Positions 15,080 through 25,511 of a stretch of DNA of 64,000 nucleotides are shown here, piece by piece (position 1 is the first letter of the stretch; every line of letters starts with the position of its first letter). The translations under genes were made by a program, and so were the position numbers. Origin of the DNA: Streptococcus australis (lineage in GTDB: Bacteria; Bacillota; Bacilli; Lactobacillales; Streptococcaceae); the NCBI RefSeq assembly GCF_019930045.1, contig NZ_JAHZQQ010000001.1, positions 1 through 64,000 on the forward strand, written 5' to 3'. Under the pieces are notes generated by a model, which was not told the origin of the DNA, did no database searches, and was given only the letters and a program-made list of their open reading frames with translations.

Positions 15080-16435
15080 ATGAAAATTATTGTAGTTGGA
15101 GGCGGTAAGGTCGGAACAGCCCTCTGTCGTTCCCTCGTCGCGGAAAATCACGATGTCATCTTGATTGAACAAGATGAAGCCGTTGTTAATCATATTACCA
15201 AACGCTACGATATCATTGGTATTGTTGGAAATGGTGCCAACTTTAAAATTCTAGAACAAGCAGATGTGGCTGACTGCGATATTTTTGTCGCCCTGACAGA
15301 GCAAGACGAAGTCAATATGGTATCTGCCGTTTTGGCTAAGAAAATGGGAGCCAAAGAGACCGTTGTCCGCGTCCGGAATCCAGAATACTCAAATTCTTAT
15401 TTCAAAGAAAAAAATATTCTTGGCTTCTCTCTAGTCGTCAATCCTGAGCTTCTAGCAGCTCGCTACATTGCTAACAGTATTGACTTTCCAAACGCCTTGT
15501 CTGTTGAGCATTTTGCTAGTGGACGGGTCGCTTTTATGGAATTTATAATCAAAGAGGAAAGCCCTCTCTGTCAGATGACCCTTTCTCAATTCAGGAAGAA
15601 ATATGGAAACATTATTATCTGTGCTATCGAACGACAAGGACAGTTAACTATTCCAGATGGGGACTTCACTTTACAAGCCTTTGATAAGATTTTTATGACG
15701 GGAAATCGAGTGGAAATTGTGAATTTCCACAATAGCATTCGTCCTCAGGTTGTTAAAAGTCTCCTCCTCATTGGTGCTGGTAAGATTTCCTACTATCTTC
15801 TGAATATTCTTAGTAATAATAAACGAAAAATCGACTTAAAAGTGATTGAAATCGATCAAAAACGAGCAGAATGGTTTAGTCAAGAATTCCCTGACCTCTA
15901 TGTCATCCAAGGCGACGGGACATCAAAAGATATCCTAATGGAGGAACGCGCAGGTAACTTTGATGCCGTGGCAACCTTAACGGGCGTCGATGAAGAAAAC
16001 ATTATCTCTTCCATGTTCCTAAATAGTATTGGTGTACAAAAGAATATTACCAAGGTCAATCGAACCAGCTTACTTGAAATCATTGATCGTCAAGATTTTT
16101 CAAGTATTGTGACACCCAAAGGAATCGCAGTTGATACGATCATGCATTTCATCCGCGGACGCTACAATGCCCGTTATTCGAATCTTGAAGCCTTGCACCA
16201 CGTTGCCAATGGTCAAATTGAAACCCTTCAATTCCAGATTCGAGAAGAAAATAAGATGACTGGCAAGCCTTTGGCTCAATTGAAATTGAAAAAAGGTGTT
16301 CTGATAGCGGCCATTATCCGAAATGGGAAAGCCATTTTCCCAACTGGGGATGATCACCTCTTGATTGGGGACCGAATTATCGTTACCACCTTAATCAGCA
16401 ATATCACGAAAATCTATGATTTGATAGAGGGGTAA
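15080..16435 (+). CDS. trkA: Trk potassium uptake regulatory protein TrkA
   Basis: The cytoplasmic NAD(H)-binding gating subunit of the Trk K+ channel, 451 aa. It has two RCK repeats, each with a Rossmann fold: GGGKVG at residues 7-12 and IGAGKIS near residue 230. Each is followed by a TrkA_C domain (about 140-220 and 370-450). TrkA_C domains in streptococci can bind cyclic di-AMP; whether this one does is not visible. The start is at 15080, because the longer frame begins with TTG inside the SD sequence TTGGAGGA. TrkH follows after three bases. Confidence 0.93.
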   Translation: MKIIVVGGGKVGTALCRSLVAENHDVILIEQDEAVVNHITKRYDIIGIVGNGANFKILEQADVADCDIFVALTEQDEVNMVSAVLAKKMGAKETVVRVRNPEYSNSYFKEKNILGFSLVVNPELLAARYIANSIDFPNALSVEHFASGRVAFMEFIIKEESPLCQMTLSQFRKKYGNIIICAIERQGQLTIPDGDFTLQAFDKIFMTGNRVEIVNFHNSIRPQVVKSLLLIGAGKISYYLLNILSNNKRKIDLKVIEIDQKRAEWFSQEFPDLYVIQGDGTSKDILMEERAGNFDAVATLTGVDEENIISSMFLNSIGVQKNITKVNRTSLLEIIDRQDFSSIVTPKGIAVDTIMHFIRGRYNARYSNLEALHHVANGQIETLQFQIREENKMTGKPLAQLKLKKGVLIAAIIRNGKAIFPTGDDHLLIGDRIIVTTLISNITKIYDLIEG

Positions 16436-16438
16436 GCC

Positions 16439-17899
16439 ATGAATAAAAGTATGATTCGCTACCTTTTAGCAAAACTCCTTTTGATTGAAGCCATGTTGCT
16501 TTGTGTTCCGATTGTCGTTGCACTCCTCAATCTAAAGAATGATTTTGTTGTGAAAGATAGTCCGGCTGTCTTTATCTCTCTATTTGCAACCATTGCCATC
16601 CTCCTCATCCTTGGAGGAATTGGTACCTTATTCAAGCCCAAAGATTTTCACATCTACGCCAAAGAAGGCGTTCTCATTGTAGCTTTGTGTTGGATCCTCT
16701 GGTCCTTCTTCGGTGCTCTCCCCTTTGTCTTCTCAGGACAAATTCCAAACATCATTGATGCATTTTTCGAGGTTAGCTCTGGCTTCACAACCACAGGGGC
16801 TACCATTTTAAATGACGTCTCTGTCCTTAGCCCTTCTCTTCTCTTCTGGCGTAGTTTTACCCACTTAATCGGAGGGATGGGGGTGCTGGTTTTTGCCCTA
16901 GCGATTATGGACAATAATAAGAACAGCCACCTCGAAGTGATGAAGGCAGAAGTTCCTGGCCCGGTATTTGGTAAAATTGTATCCAAACTCAAGAATACAG
17001 CTCAAATCCTTTACTATCTCTATCTGGCCCTCTTCTTCCTCTTCGTCATTATCTACTTCTGTGCTGGCATGCCCCTGTATGATAGTTTTATCATTGCCAT
17101 GGGGACAGCCGGAACTGGTGGTTTCACCGTCTTTAACGATGGAATTGCCCACTACCATTCGACTCTCATCACTTATTTGGTCAGTTTCGGAGTCTTGGTC
17201 TTTGGGGTTAACTTTAACCTTTACTACTACATCATGCTTCGCAAGTTCAAAGCCTTTTTCGGCGATGAAGAACTTCGTACCTATTTAATGATTGTCGGTG
17301 TCTCTTCCCTACTGATTGCCTGCAACATTTTTCACCTCTATCACAATTTTGCAGATAGTTTCGAAATGTCCTTTTTCCAAGTGTCCAACGTCATTACCAC
17401 GACTGGATTTGGTTTTGGCAACACTGTTGATTGGCCGGTCTTTTCTCAGTTCCTCCTCCTCATGCTCATGGTGGTTGGTGGATCGGCTGGCTCAACTGCA
17501 GGGGGGCTGAAAGTCATTCGTTTCTTAATTCTAGCTCGAATCGGGAAGAATCAAATTCGTTCGACCCTCTCACCCAATCGGGTGATGACCCTGCATGTGA
17601 ATGGCACAGCCTTGGATAAGGATACCCAGCACAAAATCTTAAAATACTTCGTAGTCTATACCTTGATTATGATCTCTCTCATTGCGATTGTCAGCTTTGA
17701 TAGCAATAATTTTATGACGGTCGTCAGCGCTGTCTTTAGTTGCTTTAACAATATCGGACCGATGATTGGAACAACGGATACCTTTGCTATCTTTAGCCCA
17801 ATCTCTAAGCTCTTACTATCGATCGCCATGATTGCAGGACGGTTGGAAATCTACCCTATGTTACTGCTCTTTATGCCACGCACTTGGTCAGACCGCTAA
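16439..17899 (+). CDS. trkH: Trk potassium transporter membrane subunit TrkH
   Basis: The channel-forming K+ uptake subunit, 486 aa. Four pore-loop repeats are recognisable by their filter regions: SSGFTTTGAT, GTAGTGGFTV, VITTTGFGFG and FNNIGPMIG. The membrane-embedded loop GGSAGSTAGGLKVIRF is also present. It forms a two-gene operon with trkA upstream. The gene ends just before element B copy 2, whose first hairpin (AGAGGCTGGGAC...GTCCTAGCCTCT, then T) probably acts as its terminator. Confidence 0.94.
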   Translation: MNKSMIRYLLAKLLLIEAMLLCVPIVVALLNLKNDFVVKDSPAVFISLFATIAILLILGGIGTLFKPKDFHIYAKEGVLIVALCWILWSFFGALPFVFSGQIPNIIDAFFEVSSGFTTTGATILNDVSVLSPSLLFWRSFTHLIGGMGVLVFALAIMDNNKNSHLEVMKAEVPGPVFGKIVSKLKNTAQILYYLYLALFFLFVIIYFCAGMPLYDSFIIAMGTAGTGGFTVFNDGIAHYHSTLITYLVSFGVLVFGVNFNLYYYIMLRKFKAFFGDEELRTYLMIVGVSSLLIACNIFHLYHNFADSFEMSFFQVSNVITTTGFGFGNTVDWPVFSQFLLLMLMVVGGSAGSTAGGLKVIRFLILARIGKNQIRSTLSPNRVMTLHVNGTALDKDTQHKILKYFVVYTLIMISLIAIVSFDSNNFMTVVSAVFSCFNNIGPMIGTTDTFAIFSPISKLLLSIAMIAGRLEIYPMLLLFMPRTWSDR

Positions 17900-17908
17900 A
17901 AAAACAAA

Positions 17909-18085
17909 AGAGGCTGGGACAAAAGTCCTAGCCTCTTTATTGTCTTTGGATTGTCGAGCAAGACGCAGTGGTTGTGTGGGCTCTACTACGCTGATTTCAT
18001 CAGCTTTTACAGCCCTACTCAACTGTGCGGAGGTGGGACGACGAAATCAAATTCTAACCAATGACCGATTTCTGTCCCACTCTCT
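17909..18085 (+). mobile_element. Element B, copy 2
   Basis: Near-complete 177-bp copy with the best-preserved ends: AGAGGCTGGGACAAAAGTCC at one side and GTCCCACTCTCT at the other. It begins nine bases after the trkH stop codon and may supply that gene's terminator. It differs from copy 1 by a handful of substitutions. Confidence 0.85.
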
Positions 18086-18130
18086 TTTTCTTTGCTCTGA
18101 GTGAGACTTTTGATTAAAGTATGTTCGATC

Positions 18131-18388
18131 TTAATTTTTGCCTTTCTCTTCCTCTTCTAGGTGGCTTTTCAGACTGAAATGATCTGGAACTGGATCCACT
18201 CCCGTCGTGCTCCAGGGATGGCAACGGAGAATTCGAGCAAGCCCCATCAGAATCCCTTTTAAACCATGCCGTTCAATAGCCTGAATCATATAGTTGGAAC
18301 AGGTAGGATTATAGCGACAGGAAGGCGGAAAGAGGGGCGAAAGAAAGCGTTGATAGAGACGAACAAGTCCGATTGCACATTTCTTCAT
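18131..18388 (-). CDS. yidD: Membrane protein insertion efficiency factor YidD
   Basis: A small membrane-associated protein of 85 aa that helps YidC insert proteins. The family signature is complete: [22 protein letters not shown] near residues 12-33, then AIERHG and the Arg/Cys-rich RILRCHPW. It overlaps the rluB stop codon by one base, so it is the last gene of the murI-scp operon. Yet yidC itself lies about 10 kb away in this window. Confidence 0.93.
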   Translation of the reverse strand: MKKCAIGLVRLYQRFLSPLFPPSCRYNPTCSNYMIQAIERHGLKGILMGLARILRCHPWSTTGVDPVPDHFSLKSHLEEEEKGKN

Positions 18389-19116
18389 TATTTTTTCGTC
18401 TTTGTCACCGCAAGAGTATGCAATTGGCTGATTTCTTTTTTATTGAGTCGGCGGTATTCACCAGGGCGAAGTCCAGAAACGTCTAGATTTCCAAATTGGG
18501 TCCGAGACAATTTATCCACCAAAAGGCCAACAGCTTCAAACATCTTCTTGACCTGGTGATTGCGCCCTTCATGGATAGTCAATTGGACAACTGAGCGATT
18601 CTTTTCTGGGTCAACTTTTAGAATTTCATAAGTTGCTGGCTTGGTTTTTTTCCCATCAATGGTCACACCACGTGTCAAAGGACGCAAGTTTTCTTTATTC
18701 GCCAATCCCTTCACACGCGCAACATAAACCTTATCAATCTCATTACGCGGATGGATCATTTCATCCGTAAAATCACCATCATTGGTCAAAATCAGGACAC
18801 CTGAAGTATCCCAGTCCAAACGACCGACAGGATAAATCCGTTCCTTGACTTGCGGTAATAAATCAATAACAGTTGGTCTCCCTTTATCGTCTGATACACT
18901 GGAAATGACGCCTCTTGGTTTATTTAAGAGGTAGTAAACCTTCTCCTCATTGTATATTGGTTGACCTTCTACTTCTACCTTGTCTCCAGACTTGATCGTC
19001 GTCGCCAATTCACGGACCACTTGGCCATTTACAGTGACAAGGCCTTGCTTAATCAATTCCTCTGCTTTGCGGCGGCTTGCGACACCAGCATGAGCAATAT
19101 ATTTATTAATTCTCAT
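18388..19116 (-). CDS. rluB: 23S rRNA pseudouridine synthase RluB
   Basis: A RsuA-family pseudouridine synthase of 242 aa. An N-terminal S4 RNA-binding domain (residues 1-60, [20 protein letters not shown]) is followed by the catalytic domain with GRLDWDTSG at 98-106, Asp101 being the expected nucleophile. RluB modifies 23S rRNA helix 89; assignment over other RsuA-type enzymes rests on the scpAB neighbourhood. Start at the ATG at 19116, preceded by GAGG; a TTG lies one codon upstream. It overlaps the end of scpB by 11 bases. Confidence 0.9.
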   Translation of the reverse strand: MRINKYIAHAGVASRRKAEELIKQGLVTVNGQVVRELATTIKSGDKVEVEGQPIYNEEKVYYLLNKPRGVISSVSDDKGRPTVIDLLPQVKERIYPVGRLDWDTSGVLILTNDGDFTDEMIHPRNEIDKVYVARVKGLANKENLRPLTRGVTIDGKKTKPATYEILKVDPEKNRSVVQLTIHEGRNHQVKKMFEAVGLLVDKLSRTQFGNLDVSGLRPGEYRRLNKKEISQLHTLAVTKTKK

Positions 19117-19675
19117 CAATTTCCTCAGTTCTTTCTGTAAATAATTGGCTTTCTTGACCGATTAACTCAGTCTCTTCAACAATTGGTAGCTCGTCTAGAT
19201 GGTTTATCCCCATGTAATCCAAAAAGTAATCTGTCGTCACATAGAGATTGGGTCTCCCAATGACTTCTTTCTTCCCATCTTCTCGAATCAACTCAAAAGA
19301 AAGTAATTTTGAAATAGCCCCACTAGAGTTCACCCCTCGAATATCATCGACTTCAATCCGAGTAATCGGCTGTTTATAGGCAATGATGGAGAGAGTTTCC
19401 AAGGCGGCACGAGAGAGACTTTGATTCATTGGTGACTTTGAATACTCACGTAACAGCTCTGCATATTGGGACTTGGTCACTAATTTATAGGTTGACGCTG
19501 TCTCTAATAAGGCCATACTAGAATCTTGATCCTGCTCATATTTCTGGGCCAATTTTTCTAAACTTTGAATCACCCCTGTGGGAGGAAGGGATAAGAGATC
19601 GGCAATCTGCCTAATTGTCAAACCATCTTCTCCTGCAACAAACAAGAGGGCCTCCATCTCTGCAATTTTACTCAT
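19106..19675 (-). CDS. scpB: Segregation and condensation protein ScpB
   Basis: A subunit of the SMC-ScpAB condensin complex, 189 aa. Two winged-helix domains are apparent: residues 1-80 ([21 protein letters not shown]) and 90-165 ([20 protein letters not shown]...[11 protein letters not shown]). An acidic tail follows. ScpB dimers bind the ScpA kleisin. It overlaps scpA by eight bases and rluB by 11, consistent with coupled translation. Confidence 0.95.
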   Translation of the reverse strand: MSKIAEMEALLFVAGEDGLTIRQIADLLSLPPTGVIQSLEKLAQKYEQDQDSSMALLETASTYKLVTKSQYAELLREYSKSPMNQSLSRAALETLSIIAYKQPITRIEVDDIRGVNSSGAISKLLSFELIREDGKKEVIGRPNLYVTTDYFLDYMGINHLDELPIVEETELIGQESQLFTERTEEIDEN

Positions 19676-20378
19676 TCTTTAATCCTACTAAAATAATATC
19701 TCCAAATGGTTCTTCCTGAAGAGCCTCAACTTCTTGTACTTTAATTAATTCCAAAGTCGCCAAAAAGACTGTAATCAGTTCGTTGACATCCTTGGCTTCC
19801 TCAAAAATATCTTGTAGTAAGATTCTCTTACCAGGTTGACACAAGTGACGAACAACATTCATCAGGTCTTCAATTTTATACTCGTCTCGAACAATGGTCG
19901 TATGATTTTGTCGAAATTCTTCCTTCTTTTTCGTTAACAATTTTGAAAAGGCCAAGAAAAGATCTATCGTGGTCTTGTCATGGACCAATTCAGCATCATC
20001 ATAGACTAATTCCGTTTTGGGTTTTGAAAAGTACTGGGCTCTCTCCTCGTGTTGAAGGGCCATCTTTTCACCCAATAGTTTAAACTTCCGGTACTCTTCG
20101 ATTTGAGACAGGAGATCCTGCTCCAAATCTTCTTCATCCGTTGCTTGCTCCGCAATTTTTGGAAGGAGACGCCGACTCTTAATCAAGGTCAATTGACTGG
20201 CCATCAGCATGTATTCACCAGCAACCTCAAGTCGCATGGCTTGAAGGGTCGTTAGATAGGCTAAGTACTGCTCGATCACCTCAATCAGAGGAACCTCATA
20301 AATATCCATTTGGTATTTTGAAACGAGGTGTAAGAGAAGATCCAAGGGACCTTCAAAATCCTTTATTTTAATATCCAT
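19668..20378 (-). CDS. scpA: Segregation and condensation protein ScpA
   Basis: The kleisin of the SMC condensin complex, 236 aa. The N-terminal SMC-neck-binding segment is [15 protein letters not shown], followed by the conserved [17 protein letters not shown]-type helix (here [19 protein letters not shown]). The C-terminal winged helix binds the other SMC head. It bridges the SMC dimer and is needed for chromosome segregation; smc is not in this window. The start overlaps the stop codon of the XerD-like gene (TAATG). Confidence 0.95.
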   Translation of the reverse strand: MDIKIKDFEGPLDLLLHLVSKYQMDIYEVPLIEVIEQYLAYLTTLQAMRLEVAGEYMLMASQLTLIKSRRLLPKIAEQATDEEDLEQDLLSQIEEYRKFKLLGEKMALQHEERAQYFSKPKTELVYDDAELVHDKTTIDLFLAFSKLLTKKKEEFRQNHTTIVRDEYKIEDLMNVVRHLCQPGKRILLQDIFEEAKDVNELITVFLATLELIKVQEVEALQEEPFGDIILVGLKNE

Positions 20379-21109
20379 TACTTATACTTTTCTAAGGTAA
20401 CAAGAGTTTTTAAACCGAGCTCGCGGGCGATGCTAAACAGATCCATCCCCTGTTCTCTTTGTTTTAAAATGTATTGTTCCCGTAAGGATTGTGCCGAAAG
20501 ATTCTCAAACCCTTTTTCCAATAGGAAGGACTCTAATTGACGGAAGCCCCACTGACGTGAGTAGGCCTTGCCCTTGTTATCAAATAAATAAGTCCCCGTC
20601 ATCAAATCCGTCAACTCTCCTAGAAGAGCATCCGGAATACGCAAGACCCGTTTTTGCCCTTCTTTTCCTACTCGCAAAACCTGAAAATCGAGTTCAATAT
20701 CAACGATTTTCAACTGAAGAATTTCACTAGGCAACAAGCCCATCTCGACAATCAATAGGGCAATCAAGCGACCTTGGGATAGTTCTGACCCTTCCCACAA
20801 GAGGGATAAGTCCAATAGTTCTTGGTCGTGGCTTTTCGGCACAGAGACTTTCGGAAGGACCAAGCGATGGTAATCCTCGATAACTTGATGTTGATAAAGA
20901 TAAAACAAAAATTGGTTGACGGCTGAAAGCTTCCGTTTTTGAACAGCTGGTTTAAAATCTTTAATCGAAGCTTGATAAATTCGAAGATTGGTATCTGAGA
21001 CATGGTTATGAACAGTATCCACGAACTGATCCAAATCATAAGAATAAGCCGTCTGTGAATTTTCACTCAAGTCTTTTTCTTTGATAAAACTAGCTATGTA
21101 TTCTTTCAT
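20378..21109 (-). CDS. XerD-like tyrosine recombinase-fold protein (probably inactive)
   Basis: A 243-aa protein with the SAM-like N-terminal domain and the fold of a tyrosine recombinase catalytic domain. Catalytic residues look eroded: the usual HxxR box reads SAQSLREQY, and the C-terminal stretch [13 protein letters not shown] keeps only a terminal Tyr. In streptococci, chromosome dimers are resolved by XerS at dif-SL, and the XerD-like protein beside scpA is considered a non-resolving paralogue. Its fixed place between cbpB and scpA suggests a role in chromosome segregation (inference). It overlaps both neighbours by one to four bases. Confidence 0.85.
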   Translation of the reverse strand: MKEYIASFIKEKDLSENSQTAYSYDLDQFVDTVHNHVSDTNLRIYQASIKDFKPAVQKRKLSAVNQFLFYLYQHQVIEDYHRLVLPKVSVPKSHDQELLDLSLLWEGSELSQGRLIALLIVEMGLLPSEILQLKIVDIELDFQVLRVGKEGQKRVLRIPDALLGELTDLMTGTYLFDNKGKAYSRQWGFRQLESFLLEKGFENLSAQSLREQYILKQREQGMDLFSIARELGLKTLVTLEKYK

Positions 21110-21567
21110 TTTTTCCTCATCTCATATTCATTTGAGAAATTGTGCATGAGGGAGTTGATGGCTTTTAAAATGGATTTTCGAGTGATGATTCCTTCAAAGA
21201 CTCCATCCTCTGAAACAACCGGTAGAAAGGATTCCTCTACCAACTTATGCAAGACTTCCGTCACAGTATAGTCTTTTCCAAGGCGCTCCCCATCCGTTTT
21301 TGTCATATGAACGATGTCCATGGATGAAAAGACTTCATCAGAATAATCATGTTTCATTTGGTAAGAAAGAATATCTGTTAAAGAAATCGTCCCTACGTAT
21401 TTCATTTGATCGGTCACAACAGGAACGCGAGTGTAGCTAATTTGACTCAGCACCAAGATGGCATGATCCACATTATGCGTATCAATCAAGACAGCCAAAT
21501 TGCGCGCTGGAGTCAAAAAAGTCTTTTCTTCTCGGAGAATAAACTCCTCAAATTCCTTGGCGATCAT
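21106..21567 (-). CDS. cbpB: CBS-domain protein, cyclic-di-AMP-binding CbpB type
   Basis: A stand-alone tandem-CBS protein of 153 aa (CBS1 about residues 15-75, CBS2 about 85-145). Bacillus and Listeria orthologues (DarB/YkuL, CbpB) bind cyclic di-AMP and, when free, activate the (p)ppGpp synthetase Rel and pyruvate carboxylase. This assignment rests on size and architecture. ATGA overlap with the upstream phosphoesterase gene shows translational coupling. Confidence 0.8.
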   Translation of the reverse strand: MIAKEFEEFILREEKTFLTPARNLAVLIDTHNVDHAILVLSQISYTRVPVVTDQMKYVGTISLTDILSYQMKHDYSDEVFSSMDIVHMTKTDGERLGKDYTVTEVLHKLVEESFLPVVSEDGVFEGIITRKSILKAINSLMHNFSNEYEMRKK

Positions 21568-22085
21568 CGATCAAACTCCTTTGTAAGAGGTTCATAGACC
21601 TCATGTTTCCGATTTAAAAATTCAACTCGATAGGAATCTGCATCAATTTCCACTTTAGCATAGAGGCACTCTTGAATGGGCCCCCTCGGTAAACTGACTG
21701 ACCCAGGGTTCAGAAAAAGGGTACGCCCTTCCTTCCAAGCATCCGGAATATGCAGATGGCCATAGAGGCAGATATCTGCATCTTCTTCCTGGGCCCACAA
21801 ATCTAACTTTTGAAAACTAAAATTAATTTGGAAAAGATGACCATGGGTTTGAATAATCCGAGTAGGACCCAATTGCGTCACCAGACGTTCAGGGTACTCC
21901 CCATAAAAGTCCATGTTCCCTTTGACAACATGAATGCCTTCCCATACAGGGTCGGTACTTTCTAACTCAGAATCCCCGTTGTGAAAAATGGCATCGACCT
22001 TTCCTTTATAGTGGTTTTTGATCTCTTCTACGATCTGACGATCTCCATGAGAATCGCTCATGACGATAATTACTTGTTCTGCCAT
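21564..22085 (-). CDS. Metallophosphoesterase, YfcE/MJ0936 type
   Basis: A calcineurin-like phosphodiesterase of 173 aa. Metal-binding motifs are in order: SDSHGD, FHNGDSE (GD box), GNMD (GN box), THGH and GHLHIP, with NPGSVSLPR near the end. Family members cleave cyclic or phosphodiester substrates in vitro; the natural substrate is unknown. It overlaps rdgB by 16 bases. An internal Met (residue 9) would be an alternative start with the more usual N-terminus. Confidence 0.88.
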   Translation of the reverse strand: MAEQVIIVMSDSHGDRQIVEEIKNHYKGKVDAIFHNGDSELESTDPVWEGIHVVKGNMDFYGEYPERLVTQLGPTRIIQTHGHLFQINFSFQKLDLWAQEEDADICLYGHLHIPDAWKEGRTLFLNPGSVSLPRGPIQECLYAKVEIDADSYRVEFLNRKHEVYEPLTKEFDR

Positions 22086-23038
22086 GCTGGGAATACCTCC
22101 ACTAATTTCTTCACGGCTAAAGCACGATGCGATTGTTGATTTTTCTCCTCTAGAGTTAGTTGAGCAGATGTCTTACCTGTTTCTCCTACTAAAAAGAGGG
22201 GATCATAGCCAAACCCGTTCTCACCTTTTGGTTCAAAATTGATATATCCTGGCCAATCTGCCTCCACAACAAGGCTCTCCTTACCAGGACTGGCAACCAC
22301 TAAGGTTGTATGAAATTTTGCTGACCGATCCTTCAATTCAAAGACCATCGCCAACTCATGTAAGAGCTTGGCATTGTTCTCTAAGTCGGTCGCTCCCACA
22401 CCTGCAAAGCGAGCAGACCAGACACCTGGTAAGCCCCCAAGGATATCGACCATGAGTCCTGAATCATCTGCCAACACCATTTTCCCTGTTAGCTGTGAAA
22501 TTGTCTCAGCTTTTAGGCGAGCATTTTCTTCGAAAGTCATTCCTGTTTCAGCGACTTCTGGAAGATCTGGATAGTCATTGAGATTCTCGACTTCAAAACC
22601 CATTTGTTCAAAGATCTGACGAAACTCTTTGGTTTTTCCTTCATTCCGAGTAGCGATTAGCAAGCGATCCTTAAGACCTTCCTGGCCCAAAAAATCTGCA
22701 AGTGGAAGACCATTTTTTGGTAGATAAACAGAGAGCAATTGCTCTCCTTCTACAATGAGAAGAGCTCCTTGACGCTGCACGATTTCAATTTTGCGACCTA
22801 GTGTTTCCTCAACGATTTGAAAGAGGAAGGTCAAAAACTGCAAACTAGAGGCGTAACGAACAACCGTTACATTTAGGGGAAAGCCCAAGTCTGTGTCTCC
22901 AACTAGTGATTCTACTAAGTCAACAAGCTCAGAAGCTTCTGAAGAGACTTCACTATATTCGTTATAGTCACTCCGATCTCCCCATTCAGCTAGAAACCAA
23001 TTTAAGGCATCTTTGTATTCATATATCTTTTGGTTCAT
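22070..23038 (-). CDS. rdgB: RdgB/HAM1 nucleotide pyrophosphatase with N-terminal extension
   Basis: Hydrolyses non-canonical purine triphosphates (dITP, XTP) to monophosphates, sanitising the nucleotide pool. The RdgB core begins at about residue 123 ([14 protein letters not shown]) and contains [30 protein letters not shown] and the terminal SHRALA motif. The first 120 residues form a separate acidic domain not found in E. coli RdgB but common in streptococcal homologues. Start at 23038, where ATGA overlaps the murI stop codon; the frame is open for 13 more codons but these lie in murI. Length 322 aa. Confidence 0.92.
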   Translation of the reverse strand: MNQKIYEYKDALNWFLAEWGDRSDYNEYSEVSSEASELVDLVESLVGDTDLGFPLNVTVVRYASSLQFLTFLFQIVEETLGRKIEIVQRQGALLIVEGEQLLSVYLPKNGLPLADFLGQEGLKDRLLIATRNEGKTKEFRQIFEQMGFEVENLNDYPDLPEVAETGMTFEENARLKAETISQLTGKMVLADDSGLMVDILGGLPGVWSARFAGVGATDLENNAKLLHELAMVFELKDRSAKFHTTLVVASPGKESLVVEADWPGYINFEPKGENGFGYDPLFLVGETGKTSAQLTLEEKNQQSHRALAVKKLVEVFPAWQNK

Positions 23039-23829
23039 AATTCTACATGCTCCACATGAACAACTTGATGCAACCAAGTCTTGGCAATCGCTGCAAAACT
23101 GGCTGCATTGGCCGTTGTATAAAACTGATGGTGGCAGTCCTCCAGTTGACGACTGCGATTAATCTCAAAGTAGTTGAGCAAGACCGAGATATCCCGGACA
23201 CACTCAGCACCGCTATCAATTAATTGAACCTCTGGCCCCATGACATTTTGAATAATAGGGCGAAGGAGAGGATAATGGGTACATCCCAAAACCAGTGTAT
23301 CCACTTTCCCAGCCAAAGGTTTCAAGGTTTCATAGACAACTTTTTTTGTAACACTGGACTGCAACTCATTGGATTCAACCAGAGGGACAAATTTCGGACA
23401 AGCTAAACTCTCTACTGCCATTTCTGGTGACAGGCTTTGAATTTTTTTACGATAAATATCTGAGGCGACCGTCATTGGAGTCCCAATGACTCCAATTCGT
23501 TTGCTTTTTGTCGCCTTGATCGCTGCGGAAGCTCCTGGCAAAATCACTCCTAGAACAGGAATATCCAAGGCTTCTTTCACCTCTTCCCATACAACTGCTG
23601 TCGCCGTATTACAGGCCAAAACAATCATCTTCACATTTTTCGTTAGGAGAAAACGAACCATCTCCCAAGTATAGTCACGAATTTGATCTGCTGGTCTCGG
23701 GCCATAAGGTGCTCTAGCGGAATCACCAATATAGACCACCTCTTCATGGGGGAGTTGCCGCATCAATTCGCGAACAACGGTTAACCCTCCGACACCCGAA
23801 TCCAAAAAACCAATTGGTCGATTGTCCAT
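23035..23829 (-). CDS. murI: Glutamate racemase MurI
   Basis: Converts L-glutamate to D-glutamate for peptidoglycan. Both catalytic cysteines are present: ACNTATA near residue 73 and GCTHYPLL near 184. The N-terminal [12 protein letters not shown] carries the conserved Asp-Ser pair. At 264 aa it has normal length. Start at 23829 after GAAAGGAAGG; a TTG five codons upstream lies within that SD. It is the first gene of a nine-gene leftward operon down to yidD. Confidence 0.95.
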   Translation of the reverse strand: MDNRPIGFLDSGVGGLTVVRELMRQLPHEEVVYIGDSARAPYGPRPADQIRDYTWEMVRFLLTKNVKMIVLACNTATAVVWEEVKEALDIPVLGVILPGASAAIKATKSKRIGVIGTPMTVASDIYRKKIQSLSPEMAVESLACPKFVPLVESNELQSSVTKKVVYETLKPLAGKVDTLVLGCTHYPLLRPIIQNVMGPEVQLIDSGAECVRDISVLLNYFEINRSRQLEDCHHQFYTTANAASFAAIAKTWLHQVVHVEHVEL

Positions 23830-23908
23830 CTGCCTTCCTTTCAAAACAAGGGACCAAGAAAAATCTTAAAGTCCCCCTACTTATTTTATTGTGTCATCTG
23901 TTTTGCTT

Positions 23909-24151
23909 TTATTTCTTCTTCGTATTTAAAGATGCTTTTTGTTGATTCAGAATTTGACGGTAAACTTGTTGCACCTTCGCTTCACTTGGACGTTGACCAC
24001 TAGCTCCCAATAATGTACGAACCGCTTCAACATTCAAACGTGGGTTTGATGCAAATTCTTTTTCAAACTGCTTGCGAAGTAGATACATACCGGCCAACAT
24101 TCCACCAAAAAAAGCAAGGATAATCAATAAAATTGTCAAAAATGTAGACAT
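23909..24151 (-). CDS. yneF: YneF-family small membrane protein (UPF0154)
   Basis: An 80-aa protein with one N-terminal membrane helix (residues 4-24, [21 protein letters not shown]) and the family motif [32 protein letters not shown], split here for brevity into [10 protein letters not shown] and GQRPSEAKV. Function is unknown. It precedes murI by about 80 bases on the same strand and may be co-transcribed with it. Confidence 0.9.
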   Translation of the reverse strand: MSTFLTILLIILAFFGGMLAGMYLLRKQFEKEFASNPRLNVEAVRTLLGASGQRPSEAKVQQVYRQILNQQKASLNTKKK

Positions 24152-24207
24152 AAGTGTTTTTCTCCTAAATTCAATATTTACACATTTTCTATTATACCAA
24201 AAAGGCC

Positions 24208-25458
24208 CTATTTTTCAAAGTCAAAGCCATACAATGTTGCAAAGTAATCCTCTGGTTTTTCGGCCCGTCGAATGAGACGAGTTTGGCCCGATTCTTCTAA
24301 TAAAATCTCCGCAGAGCGGAGCTTGGCATTGTACTGATAGCCCATGGAATAACCATGCGCTCCCGTATCATGGATGACCAAAAGATCCCCAATCTCAGAA
24401 ACAGGAAATTCCCGATTCTTGGCAAACTTGTCATTATTTTCACACAAACTACCAACAATATCTACTACTTCTGTCTCTCCATCTGGACGATCGAGATTGG
24501 TAATATGGTGGTAGGCCCCGTACATAGCGGGACGGAGGAGGTTGACAGCCGAAGCATCTACTCCTAGATAGGTCCGATAAGTCTGTTTCTTATGGGTGAC
24601 ATGGGTGACCAATAGGCCATGTAGTGCTAGCATAAAGCGGCCTAATTCTGTATAGATTTTCACTTGATCCAAGCCTGCTGGAACTAAAATGTCCTCGTAA
24701 GCCTTACGAACACCCTCCCCAATCACAGCAATATCATTTGGTTGGTCTTCTGGTTTGTAGTTCACTCCAACCCCACCAGAGAGATTGACAAAGTCCAAGG
24801 TAACCCCTGTCTTTTCAACCACTTCTACTGCCAACTGGAATAATTGCTTAGCCAATTCTGGATAGTAATCATTGGAGACGGTATTCGAAGCTAAGAGGGC
24901 ATGGATCCCAAATCGTTTGACTCCTAAATCTTTCAACTCCGTAAATGCTTGGATTAATTGCTCCTTGGTCATGCCGAACTTAGCCTCTTCAGGATGGTCC
25001 ATGATATCCGTTCCCAGTTCAAACACCCCTCCTGGATTATAGCGGCAAGAGATGACCTCCGGTAGTGTCGCAACAGATTGTAGAAAGGCTACATCTTCGT
25101 AAGCATCCAAGTTGATAGTCGCTCCTAGCTGACGGGCAAAGACCATCTCTTCAGCCGGTGTATTGTTGGAAGAAAACATAATTTCTTGGCCTGTAAACCC
25201 TAATTTTTGTGCCATCAGCAATTCTACATAACTGGCACAGTCCACGCCACAGCCTTCCTCTTTGAGGATTTTTAGGATGGCTGGATTAGGGGTCGCTTTG
25301 ATAGCAAAATACTCCTTAAAGCCTGGATTCCAAGAAAAGGCTTGATGGAGAGCACGAGCTGTCTGCCGGATCCCAGCTTCATCATATAGGTGAAAGGGAG
25401 TTGGATAGGTTTCCATAATTTGTTTTAATTTTTCTCTACTAATAAATGGACGTTTCAT
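24208..25458 (-). CDS. lysA: Diaminopimelate decarboxylase LysA
   Basis: The last enzyme of lysine biosynthesis, a PLP enzyme of 416 aa. The alanine-racemase-like barrel has the PLP lysine in [11 protein letters not shown] (near residue 55), the glycine loop [10 protein letters not shown] and the C-terminal [11 protein letters not shown] and [12 protein letters not shown] motifs. Streptococcal peptidoglycan uses lysine, so this gene fits lysine supply. The frame is open to 25665, but the extra 69 residues overlap the Bax1 gene and are not LysA-like, so the start is put at 25458. No strong SD precedes it. Confidence 0.93.
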   Translation of the reverse strand: MKRPFISREKLKQIMETYPTPFHLYDEAGIRQTARALHQAFSWNPGFKEYFAIKATPNPAILKILKEEGCGVDCASYVELLMAQKLGFTGQEIMFSSNNTPAEEMVFARQLGATINLDAYEDVAFLQSVATLPEVISCRYNPGGVFELGTDIMDHPEEAKFGMTKEQLIQAFTELKDLGVKRFGIHALLASNTVSNDYYPELAKQLFQLAVEVVEKTGVTLDFVNLSGGVGVNYKPEDQPNDIAVIGEGVRKAYEDILVPAGLDQVKIYTELGRFMLALHGLLVTHVTHKKQTYRTYLGVDASAVNLLRPAMYGAYHHITNLDRPDGETEVVDIVGSLCENNDKFAKNREFPVSEIGDLLVIHDTGAHGYSMGYQYNAKLRSAEILLEESGQTRLIRRAEKPEDYFATLYGFDFEK

Positions 25459-25511
25459 GTGAAGATTCTCTTTTCTATCAATTTTCTTTAGTATATCACA
25501 AGTTTTCAAAC

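Noticed and set aside
20378-21109. XerD-like gene as an integrase marking a mobile element
   Set aside because: It sits in a conserved housekeeping operon, its active site is eroded, and no att sites or cargo genes are present.
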